Of a stretch of 7,842 nucleotides of DNA, positions 1 through 5,358 are shown piece after piece (position 1 is the first letter of the stretch; each line of letters opens with the position of its first letter). The stretch is taken from assembly GCA_030622265.1 (NCBI GenBank), contig JAUXGG010000062.1:1-7842 (forward strand). Direction: 5' to 3'. The notes beneath the pieces were generated by a model. The model had not been told where the DNA came from. It ran no database searches and saw only the letters and a list, made by a program, of their open reading frames with translations. The position numbers and the translations under genes are program-made. This DNA is from Candidatus Eiseniibacteriota bacterium (GTDB taxonomy: Bacteria > Arandabacterota > Arandabacteria > Arandabacterales > Arandabacteraceae).

Positions 1-91
1 CACCCGCCACTAGTGCAACTCTCATCATAGCCGCTCTCTCCAACAGCTCAAATGAGGAGAGATATCTCCTAACCGGTTACTAACCAGGGTA
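1..91. other. Left-edge intergenic sequence with two small palindromes
   Basis: No gene is seen. Two perfect short inverted repeats lie just beyond the recombinase stop codon: AGGAGA-GATA-TCTCCT at 55-70 and GGTTA-C-TAACC at 75-85. In the direction of recombinase transcription (minus) neither is followed by a T-run, so they are not convincing intrinsic terminators. Sequence similarity with the second recombinase tail at 3857 begins only at about position 87, so these palindromes are not shared by the two copies. Confidence 0.35.
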
Positions 92-200
92 TTACATGCT
101 CACTGGGACTAAGGCTTTACCCTGGTATTCGAACTGGATATTGATGACATCGATGGGTGGGAAATTCCTCTTTTGGTGTGTGTAGCGGGCCCCCGCTACC
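87..200. repeat. Direct repeat, copy 1 (recombinase 3' end)
   Basis: This 114-bp stretch aligns without gaps to 3857-3970 (constant offset 3770), with 13 mismatches counted by eye. It covers the last 35 codons and the stop of the recombinase gene. An 18-bp palindrome with 8-bp arms, GTAGCGGG-CC-CCCGCTAC (182-199), lies at the inner edge, exactly where similarity between the two copies ends. Confidence 0.85.
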
Positions 201-1804
201 ATCTCAAAAGAAGCGTTCCCGTTCCCATTCGCCGGTAGCGGGAACTTCTTCATATAGACCTTCCCTACCCGTTTGTCAGGGTCCAGCTCGATTTTCTCTA
301 CCCAAAGCCTTATGAACTCCTTCTGTTCCTCCAATGTCCCGTGAGGAAACAGGTCCTCAAAGCCTTTCACGGAGGCCATAACCTCATCCACTGTGGCATT
401 GATATCCACCTCCTTGTGTTTTGGGGACGCGAGCTCAGCCAGCCTCGAGAGGAGATCCTTCTCCCTCTCTGCCAGCCGCTCGAACTCACCGTCCAGGACT
501 TCCTTGTTCTTCGGGGTCAGAGTCGCCACGAGCCGCTTCCTGTTGCTGGCCAGCTCGCAGAGTTCCGTCTTCACACGCCTGATCTCTTTCTGGCTATCCG
601 GAATCATAGCCTTGAGTTCTCTGGCCAGAAGAGTCTTCAACTTCCTCATACCACCGTTGGACAGGACCCCGTTCACCTGACCGGTCACAAGACCAAGCAC
701 GCCCCCATCGAGGTTCTCCCTCCGGAACAACGTTCTGGGGCATATGTCCTTGCTCACATTCACATAGCCGTTACAAGCATAGTAAAAGGTCTCTACGGGT
801 GTACCATCTATACGGCGCTTCTTCTTGGTCTGCTTGTACCCCTGAAACTTCCTGCCGCATCTGAGGCAATGAATAAGGCTGCACAGAAGATACCGGGCGT
901 TCTTTGCCCTCCCAGACCTGAAGGAGGCGCCGGCGTGTTTCTTTCGCCGCTTCCCAAGGATATGCTGTGCCCTGTCAAAGAGCTCGGGGTCTACCAGTGG
1001 CTCGTGTGCACCTTCCTGTTTGATCCAGTCACCCGTGTCATTCTGACTGTGCTTCTTGAACTCGGATCGGCGACGCTTCGTCACCTTCTTCCCTTGCAGC
1101 CGATGAAATCGAGCGAAGGTTGTGCGGTTCCAGGCGAGGTCTCCCCTGTACGCGGGATTGGTTATTATTGAGCGCACCGACGTCCTGAGCCAGACATCGC
1201 CTCCGGGTGCGGGGACGCCCTCTCTGTTCAAGACCTCTGTGATTCGGGGGAATCCCATGTCCTGCACGACATACATATCGAAGATGCGCTGGACAACATG
1301 GACTTGAGCAGGATCGCCGGGTACAAGCGTGTACCGGTTGTCCTGTTCTACAGGCAGCGGCTGTTTGCTACCCAGAGTGAGTATGTGTTTCCCATCCCGG
1401 TCGAAGACGTGCCTTGTCCATTTCTTCTTGCCGGCGGGGAAGAACTGCACCCTCATGGTGGAATTGCCGCTGGCATCGGAGTATTGCAGGTCGTAGCCAT
1501 AGGGGGCCCTGCCTCCATTGCGCTTGCCCTTGTTGGCTCGACTTGTGAGTGTTTCGAGGGTCCGCCTTGAGGCATAGCGGGGCTGCTTTCCGGCCGACCA
1601 CTGGTCAAGCTCCAGCTTGATCTGGTCATCAGGATCATCGGTAAAGCCCCCGATCACGTACCTTACCTCGACACCATTCATCAGGAGGTGATGTCTATAG
1701 TATCCGGGCTCATCACCCACTCCCCTGCTGAACCGGCTGACGTTGCCCCTTGAAACTGGACAATGGCAGTGAGTTCTACTCGAAGGCGATGGATCGGTGG
1801 GCAT
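92..1804 (-). pseudogene. Large serine recombinase, N-terminally truncated
   Basis: The open frame is 570 codons. Family knowledge: large serine recombinases cut and rejoin DNA at attachment sites using an N-terminal serine. Seen here, in order: the end of the resolvase domain from about residue 20 (SRFSR at 23-27, GYYRHHLL, GVEVRYV), a Recombinase-type domain at about 95-280 starting at GGRAPYGYD, a zinc ribbon with C313, C316, C344 and C355, a charged coiled-coil stretch at about 385-470, and a C-terminal tail ending ALVPVSM. The first roughly 65-80 residues, including the catalytic Ser, are missing. Residues 1-19 read antisense through an IS3 transposase fragment and are not recombinase sequence, so homologous coding starts near 1747. 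No internal stops or frameshifts are seen, so decay by truncation looks recent. The remaining protein could still bind DNA but should not catalyse strand exchange. The recombinase assignment is firm. Confidence 0.88.
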
Positions 1805-2210
1805 ATTGGCACGGCGTGAAGCTGGAGTTCATTCGGCCGGGCAAGCCTGTAGAGAACGGTTATGTGGAGAGCTTCCACGGCAGATTCCGGGACGAGTGCC
1901 TGAACGTTCACCTGTTCTTCAGCATCGAGGATGCCAGGGAGAAGATCGGAGCATGGCGGCAGGACTATAACACGGTCCGGCCGCATGGATCACTGAACGA
2001 CATGACACCGCAGGAATACTCGGCGGCTCATGGTGCCGGTGGGGAGGCCATATGTACCTCACGGCGCGAGGAACTAGAACTACTACCGGTAGCGGCAACA
2101 AGGGGGCTAGATGCAGCGTTTCCTTGAGTCCCAGTTGTCCAAAGAATGGGTGCACCTCAAGGAGGCCAGATCGTGAGTCTCAGAGTGGTGCAAACACTGG
2201 GGGCAGGTCA
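1746..2210 (+). mobile_element. IS3-family insertion sequence remnant, right part
   Basis: The remnant comprises the 3' part of an IS3-type orfB (1750-2127), about 80 bp of trailing non-coding sequence, and a right terminus reading GGGGGCAGGTCA at 2199-2210. Its reverse complement, TGACCTGCCCCC, starts with TG and resembles the terminal inverted repeats of many IS3-family members. No matching left terminus was found in the window. The left part of the element (left repeat, orfA and most of orfB) was lost at the junction with the recombinase at about 1745-1750. It cannot transpose by itself. The right boundary at 2210 is inferred from the terminal motif. Confidence 0.72.
1750..2127 (+). pseudogene. 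IS3-family transposase (orfB, integrase core), 5'-truncated
   Basis: This is the C-terminal part of a DDE transposase. The second catalytic Asp (D4 in LDNGSEF) and the catalytic Glu (E40 in YVESFHGRFRDECLN) are separated by exactly 35 residues, the D-x35-E spacing typical of IS3-family orfB. The typical tail motifs AWRQDYNTVRPHGSL and MTPQEY follow. The HTH, the first catalytic Asp and everything upstream are missing, because an in-frame stop (TGA at 1738-1740) and recombinase sequence lie directly upstream. The TTG at 1750 is only the first possible start in the fragment and not a natural one. Full-length orfB proteins are usually about 270-300 residues, so well over half is gone. The fragment is inactive. 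Confidence 0.87.
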
Positions 2211-2338
2211 CTCCAGTAAGCTTCATCAGTGGCCCTATCTCGGGATGACGTCCATATGAGGCGATCTTCATGGTGTCTTCGGTCAGAATCGCCTTGTGGA
2301 GCATCTGCGCCCGGGTCTCTAGCAAGACAGTAAGAGAA
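2211..2338 (-). other. Non-coding or relic stretch between IS3 end and terminator
   Basis: No complete gene is seen. One minus-strand frame stays open from about 2340 to 2212. It reads like protein (LLETRAQMLHKAILTEDT, then MKIASYGRHPEIGPLMKL) and loses its protein-like character exactly at the inferred IS3 right end. It has no start codon with a ribosome binding site and I do not recognise it. It may be a fragment of a gene cut by the IS, or simply an open frame in GC-rich DNA. Confidence 0.25.
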
Positions 2339-2364
2339 GCGGGCGGGGTGATGATCCCGCCCGC
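2329..2364 (-). terminator. Intrinsic-terminator-like hairpin after the secreted-protein gene
   Basis: A perfect 9-bp GC-only inverted repeat, GCGGGCGGG (2339-2347) and CCCGCCCGC (2356-2364), has an 8-nt loop. Read on the minus strand it lies 27 nt beyond the stop codon at 2391 and is followed by TTCTCTTACTG, a moderately T-rich tract. Position, stem strength and orientation fit a Rho-independent terminator for the minus-strand gene. The T-run is imperfect. Confidence 0.6.
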
Positions 2365-2390
2365 AAGAGGTGAGTCTTTCGGTTTCTGTG

Positions 2391-3422
2391 CTACCTGTAG
2401 AGCGTCTTGACGCTGCCCCACGTGCCTGACTCGACACCCGAAGGGCCGCCACCATTGACCCCGGAGATGTTGAAGGAACCTCCTCCAGAGTAAGCGTCAA
2501 CGATCAGATAGTACTCGCCCGTTGCCCCTGCAACATAAGTGAAGCTGGAGCCGTCGGGGTAAGCATCGTCGCCTGCGACGCATGAATTAACTGGGTCGTC
2601 ACAGTCGGTAATGAGATAAATCGAATCGTCCCAACCGTCTGTGGTCATTGTGACTTCGAAAGAATCGCCCTGCACCAGCTCGATACAGTAGACCACATCG
2701 GCTCCGGCCGCCGAATACCCGGTGCAGCTCGTGTAGTTGTCGTAATCGTAGGGATCGTAGTCGTTACTTGCCAGGTTGGTGGTGCCGTCGATGTCAAACA
2801 TGCCATAAGGTATGCCGATAGCACCGTCGCACTGGTCATTGGGTGGTGGGGGAGGAGGTGTGTAACCTGCGTTGATCCCCACGGCGTCAAGATAGTGATC
2901 GGCGCCGTCGTCGCCACTGTAAATGAAAGCGATCTCGACTGTCTGCCCTGTGTAAGCAGTGAGGTCGATCTCGAAAATCTCATACACGAAAGTCTCTGTG
3001 GCTTCTGTCCCGAAGTTCCAGACCTCGACCCCATCTATCTCGACAGTAAGCGTGGCGTTGGATGCCCAGTAAGGGCTTCCCATAGAGGCGAAGTTGAGGT
3101 GGTCTTCGCCCGGGCCTATCGTGTAGTCAAACTTGAGCACCTCGTACTGCGGGACGCCGGCCTGCCACGGAGTGTATGCGGCAACCGCCCCTTCATAGGG
3201 TAAGAACATGTCGGCCACCCAGGTATAACTCGGGTTGGTGATGACTTGGGTCCAGCCGGTAGGTGGGAACGCACCCTCGAACCCCTCGAAATAACCCGCC
3301 AGGGGTGCCCATGATCCGCTCCTGCTGCCACCAAGAGTAGCCTCCTTGGGAGGGGTCTTGGCGACAGTGAGGCTCACAGCAACCATCAGCATGACACACG
3401 TAATCAATATCATCTTCCTCAT
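2391..3422 (-). CDS. Secreted two-domain protein (cleaved-adhesin-like jelly roll plus PPC-like domain)
   Basis: The protein has 343 aa and is predicted to be exported. Residues 1-21 form a signal peptide: MRKM, a hydrophobic core (ILITCVMLMVAVSLTV), and likely cleavage after VA. Residues about 43-187 look like a cleaved-adhesin or carbohydrate-binding type jelly roll, opening with FEGFEGAFPPTGW. A PPPPPP linker (189-194) leads to a PPC-like beta domain at about 195-322 (NDQCDGAI, then SGGGSFNISG), which contains several Cys and many Asp and Tyr residues that could bind calcium. The protein ends abruptly in VESGTWGSVKTLYR, which looks like a conserved short tail rather than part of a fold. 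No catalytic motif is visible, so an adhesive, structural or substrate-binding role outside the cell is inferred. The start is set by AAGGAGG 8 nt upstream. It is monocistronic, with its own candidate promoter and terminator, and is unrelated to the mobile debris on both sides. Confidence 0.85.
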   Translation of the reverse strand: MRKMILITCVMLMVAVSLTVAKTPPKEATLGGSRSGSWAPLAGYFEGFEGAFPPTGWTQVITNPSYTWVADMFLPYEGAVAAYTPWQAGVPQYEVLKFDYTIGPGEDHLNFASMGSPYWASNATLTVEIDGVEVWNFGTEATETFVYEIFEIDLTAYTGQTVEIAFIYSGDDGADHYLDAVGINAGYTPPPPPPNDQCDGAIGIPYGMFDIDGTTNLASNDYDPYDYDNYTSCTGYSAAGADVVYCIELVQGDSFEVTMTTDGWDDSIYLITDCDDPVNSCVAGDDAYPDGSSFTYVAGATGEYYLIVDAYSGGGSFNISGVNGGGPSGVESGTWGSVKTLYR

Positions 3423-3430
3423 CTTGGTCT

Positions 3431-3437
3431 CCTCCTT
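3431..3437 (-). promoter_or_regulatory. Strong Shine-Dalgarno of the secreted-protein gene
   Basis: AAGGAGG on the minus strand lies 8 nt before the ATG at 3422-3420. It is a near-perfect anti-16S match at ideal spacing. It fixes the start codon and suggests efficient translation. Confidence 0.85.
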
Positions 3438-3578
3438 GCTATTACCCAGATTCCCTGAAACATACGCGAACAGGTTCCTGCGACGTCTCCCCCCTTTCTC
3501 GGGCGATATTGCACCGCCCTCGGGATCCTATCCGCTCCAAGGTGTGTAATGATTGTTGACAGCAGCTCTGATGTCGTT

Positions 3579-3620
3579 GCTTAAGCGATCCGCAGCGCAG
3601 AGTGTCTGCGGAGGCTAAGC
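3579..3620. repeat. Two-tier inverted repeat next to the -10 box
   Basis: The inner arms CCGCAG (3590-3595) and CTGCGG (3606-3611) are perfect. The outer arms GCTTA (3579-3583) and TAAGC (3616-3620) are also perfect, with unpaired bases between the two tiers. It begins right beside the TATAAT of the candidate promoter, so it could be an operator or a 5' leader hairpin of the secreted-protein mRNA. No T-run follows, so it does not look like a terminator. Confidence 0.4.
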
Positions 3621-3650
3621 ATTATAGCATGGTAGCAGGTTTGAATGCAA
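3621..3650 (-). promoter_or_regulatory. Candidate sigma-70-type promoter for the secreted-protein gene
   Basis: On the minus strand, a perfect -10 box TATAAT (3626-3621) is preceded at 18 bp by TTGCAT (3650-3645), a weak -35 box. It would give a leader of roughly 190 nt. The immediate transcribed region contains an imperfect palindrome (GCTTA and CCGCAG arms, 3579-3620). Confidence 0.42.
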
Positions 3651-3856
3651 CCAAAAAAGCAAAGGATGGATAGGAATGGGAAGATACAAAGTGGCTCCTA
3701 TATGTAGCTGGGTGACCTGAGCTCTTTGATCTCATCGTTGGTGGCAACCCTCACCACACCACCACCCGGTGTCATCCAGCATCACGTAGCCAGGTTATGC
3801 TTGTCACTGCTATCACTCCAAACAGAGAGAGAAATAGTCCATGTGTGAAAGTGCCG
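3651..3856. other. Intergenic region, no convincing gene
   Basis: About 200 bp lie between the candidate promoter and the second recombinase tail. The only protein-like signal is a 25-codon minus-strand frame (3698-3775). It starts MTPGGGVVRVATND and ends SPSYI plus stop, and could be the relic C-terminus of a lost gene. It has no ribosome binding site and no recognisable family. Confidence 0.25.
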
Positions 3857-3970
3857 GGGTATTAAGTGCCTACGGGAACTAAGGCCTTACCCTGGTATTC
3901 GAACTGGATGTCGATGACATTGATGGGTGGGAAACTTCTCTTTTGGTGTGTGGAGCGGGCCCCCGCTACC
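3857..3970. repeat. Direct repeat, copy 2 (recombinase 3' end)
   Basis: This is the partner of 87-200, in the same orientation and ungapped, with 13 mismatches in 114 bp. Similarity ends sharply at 3970, just after GGAGCGGG-CC-CCCGCTAC (3952-3969), which is the copy-1 palindrome with one arm base changed. The outer limit, at GGGTATTA (3857-3864), coincides with the recombinase stop codon plus 5 bp. Confidence 0.85.
3862..3970 (-). pseudogene. Serine recombinase C-terminal tail fragment, second copy
   Basis: The reverse strand encodes 35 codons in an undisturbed frame, running from VAGARSTHQKRSFPP to YQGKALVPVGT and then TAA. This is the same tail as the recombinase ending at 92, with six amino-acid differences and five silent changes. 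Everything upstream of this tail is absent. The differences suggest a diverged paralogue rather than a very recent duplication of the neighbouring copy. Alone it has no function; it marks a former second recombinase gene or a recombination endpoint. Confidence 0.82.
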
Positions 3971-3979
3971 AAACCAAGT

Positions 3980-4003
3980 CCTTGAACCTCAACAGGTTCG
4001 AGG
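3980..4003. terminator. Hairpin downstream of the toxin-antitoxin operon
   Basis: CCTTGAACCT (3980-3989) pairs with AGGTTCGAGG (3994-4003) around the loop CAAC. Nine of ten positions are Watson-Crick and one is a possible G-T wobble. It lies about 57 bp past the toxin stop in the operon's direction and is followed on the minus strand by GACTTGGTTTGG, only weakly T-rich. It is a possible terminator for the Xre-RES operon, with low certainty. Confidence 0.35.
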
Positions 4004-4059
4004 GCTTCTTGCTGGGGCCACGGGCCGGGGCTGTGTCTCGGTCGAGAATTCTCCCCCCG

Positions 4060-4542
4060 CTAAGGCTTCGCCTTGGCCCTGCTGCTTTTCACCAGGCGGG
4101 CATAGACTGTAGCGGGCTCCACCCGTGCCACCTTGACTTGAGACATTTCCTTGTGGGTCGGATTAATGAGGTAGTTGAACCCATGCGGGCTTATAGCCGA
4201 AGGTACGCGGAGCAGCAATGTACTCCCCTTGCTCAGCCATTGATCAACGATCTCTCCGAGGTCGTCAGGCCCTGGGTTATCTGACCACCCTTTCGGCAGG
4301 TCTTTCTCGAGCACCTTGGTCACGCTTGACTTGTCCGGCACCTCAATCGTCGTCAAACACATATCTGAGGGCAGACGCGCAAGGTTAAGGTGCACGATCT
4401 TTTCGAGTATCGCAAGAGCAGGGCTCTCCGCAGTATAAAGCACCGACCAGCCTTGGGAGTTCCACCTGCCTCCGGCGCGAAATGATCCAAACCCTGACAG
4501 GTCTTTTGCCCGCCGCGGCTTGGCGGAACGGTAGACTTCCAT
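4060..4542 (-). CDS. RES-domain toxin of an Xre-RES toxin-antitoxin pair
   Basis: The protein has 160 aa, the usual size for the family. Known role: RES toxins are ADP-ribosyltransferase-like enzymes that deplete NAD+ (MbcT/Res type) or ADP-ribosylate a metabolic enzyme (ParT type), causing growth arrest. Seen here: R26 in GGRWN, Y36 in LYTAESP, E47 in AILEKIVHL and S115 in RVPSAI, the conserved polar set after which the domain is named, followed by the typical FNYLINPTH. All are present, so the enzyme should be active. The ATG overlaps the antitoxin stop codon by one base (TAATG), so translation is probably coupled, with antitoxin made first. The C-terminus ends in a basic tail (KSSRAKAKP), with a small hairpin over the stop codon (4060-4076). 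Whether it degrades NAD+ or modifies a protein cannot be decided from sequence. Confidence 0.92.
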   Translation of the reverse strand: MEVYRSAKPRRAKDLSGFGSFRAGGRWNSQGWSVLYTAESPALAILEKIVHLNLARLPSDMCLTTIEVPDKSSVTKVLEKDLPKGWSDNPGPDDLGEIVDQWLSKGSTLLLRVPSAISPHGFNYLINPTHKEMSQVKVARVEPATVYARLVKSSRAKAKP

Positions 4543-4973
4543 TAAGAGAACACTCCGTACTCAATCCGGATGAGCTCGTTTCGAACCATCTCCACGCCGA
4601 ATCTTGTGTCCAGGAGCTCGACCGGCGCCCGCCCGCCCAACGCTTTTATCGGCTCATTCAACCAACCGAGAAACTGTTCCTGGTCGTCAAATATCTCCAG
4701 GCCGTAAGCCGCCAGTTGCGCGAGTTCCAGGATCTGCTCTGAAACGTAGGCCTTGAAATACTGCTTCGGCGTGTATCTCTGTATCGTTCTCTCCGTAACC
4801 GGCAGAAATGTTGCCATATGGGCGGTCGTAAACCCGAGCGTCTTTGCAAGGCGCGAGAGTGCGCTTTTCGGCACCCCTCTCTTGCTCAGCTCGACTAAAT
4901 CCATATTGTTTCTGACCTTCCATCCCAACACCTTTTCTCCACCGAGTACGTCCGCGATTCCGCACGCTTTCAT
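4542..4973 (-). CDS. Xre/MbcA/ParS-type antitoxin (DUF2384)
   Basis: The protein has 143 aa. The N-terminal half matches the antitoxin Xre-like HTH region (GGEKVLGWKV, then ALSRLAKTLGF and VTERTIQRY). The C-terminal part, about 88-143, is the MbcA/ParS/Xre toxin-binding domain (YGLEIFDDQEQFLGWLN, ALGGRAPVELLDT, RIEYGVFS). Known role: it binds and neutralises the RES toxin and represses its own promoter through the HTH. The start is supported by GAGAGGTGAGAG on the minus strand, shortly before the ATG at 4973, and by family-typical residues from position 8 on. It is the first gene of the operon, one-base overlapped with the toxin. The promoter region upstream has a pair of palindromes suited to an autorepressor. 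Assignment is firm; the DNA-binding sites are inferred. Confidence 0.92.
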   Translation of the reverse strand: MKACGIADVLGGEKVLGWKVRNNMDLVELSKRGVPKSALSRLAKTLGFTTAHMATFLPVTERTIQRYTPKQYFKAYVSEQILELAQLAAYGLEIFDDQEQFLGWLNEPIKALGGRAPVELLDTRFGVEMVRNELIRIEYGVFS

Positions 4974-5052
4974 GATCTCTCACCTCTCGCTCATCACTCA
5001 GCATTCAACACTATCTCGTATCTCTTCTTTCAACATTGATCATCACACTATC

Positions 5053-5081
5053 ATGTTACAGACATCTGTCGTATATGTCAA
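5053..5081 (-). promoter_or_regulatory. Promoter of the Xre-RES operon
   Basis: On the minus strand, a perfect -35 box TTGACA (5081-5076) is followed by a 17-bp spacer and the -10 box TAACAT (5058-5053, four of six consensus). The start codon is about 80 nt downstream of the -10 box. Strength and spacing make this the best promoter in the window. Confidence 0.75.
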
Positions 5082-5091
5082 GACAAATGTC
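5061..5091. promoter_or_regulatory. Paired operator palindromes in the toxin-antitoxin promoter
   Basis: Two 10-bp palindromes of the form GACA-NN-TGTC are present: GACATCTGTC (5061-5070), inside the -35/-10 spacer, and GACAAATGTC (5082-5091), just upstream of the -35 box. Their centres are 21 bp apart, two helical turns, so two dimers would sit on the same DNA face and cover the -35 box. A further TGTC lies between them at 5076-5079, inside the -35 box itself. Binding by the Xre antitoxin is inferred. Confidence 0.62.
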
Positions 5092-5151
5092 CATACAACC
5101 CTTCGGCTGGAGAATGGAAGGGCATTAGCCCAACTGACCTGATAATCATTC

Positions 5152-5163
5152 GGAGGCGCCTCC
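5152..5163. repeat. Perfect 12-bp palindrome upstream of the plus-strand genes
   Basis: GGAGGCGCCTCC is fully self-complementary and lies in the divergent intergenic region between the toxin-antitoxin promoter and the small ORF at 5194. It could be a regulator site for the plus-strand genes. No clear plus-strand -10/-35 pair was identified next to it. Confidence 0.35.
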
Positions 5164-5193
5164 CGAGCATTCCAAGCGAAGGTTATCGCTGTT

Positions 5194-5358
5194 ATGCTTG
5201 GTCTGGACCATCACCCGGAGGCAACGGAGGTGTACTGGCAGCCCTGGCCCGAGTGGATGGATCACGTCCCCGGGACGCCGCCGCAGAAGGGCTGGGCAAG
5301 GAGGAGTGAGGGGTGTAAGGTGTGCCGGAACGGTCTTATGCAGCAGGGGGTAGTATGA
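5194..5358 (+). CDS. Small ORF (54 aa) coupled to the Cys-rich gene
   Basis: This ATG-to-TGA frame starts MLGLDHHPEATEVYWQPWPE, contains a CKVC pair and ends LMQQGVV. Its stop overlaps the start of the next gene as ATGA (5355-5358), the usual arrangement of translationally coupled genes. The frame is already open from 5146, so it may be the 3' end of a truncated longer gene rather than a complete small gene. The composition (Trp, Pro, His, Cys) is protein-like, but I recognise no family. The ribosome binding site is weak: AAGG about 11 nt before the ATG. It is either a genuine small co-translated ORF or a relic. Confidence 0.35.
   Translation: MLGLDHHPEATEVYWQPWPEWMDHVPGTPPQKGWARRSEGCKVCRNGLMQQGVV

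Noticed and set aside
341..1171. 276-codon plus-strand open frame opposite the recombinase
   Set aside because: It is fully antisense to a frame with clear recombinase and zinc-ribbon motifs, has no ribosome binding site and no recognisable composition. It is a shadow of the real gene.
92..1804. Recombinase as an intact, active integrase
   Set aside because: The catalytic serine region is missing and the first 19 codons are antisense transposase sequence, so activity is not expected despite the long open frame.
2107..2421. 104-codon minus-strand frame as a zinc-finger protein (CPQC, HH)
   Set aside because: The CPQCLHH part is the reverse reading of the IS3 right terminus, and the N-terminal part overlaps the terminator and the end of the secreted-protein gene. 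It has no ribosome binding site. Only the middle part is kept, as a weak relic finding.
2645..3034. 129-codon minus-strand frame inside the secreted-protein gene
   Set aside because: It is an out-of-frame shadow of a gene with a clear signal peptide and domain structure; its Ser/Thr/Pro-rich composition arises from the frame shift.
3943..4284. 113-codon plus-strand frame over the toxin end
   Set aside because: It is antisense to the RES toxin, whose conserved residues are unambiguous. It has no ribosome binding site.
4974..5052. Attenuator or riboswitch in the toxin-antitoxin leader
   Set aside because: The leader is about 75 nt and rich in GAG/GAT and ATG-like triplets, but no stable alternative stems or T-run were found.
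5322..5354. GTG start extending the Cys-rich protein by 11 residues
   Set aside because: It has no purine-rich site upstream. The ATG at 5355 has AGGGGGT at proper spacing and overlaps the preceding stop as ATGA.
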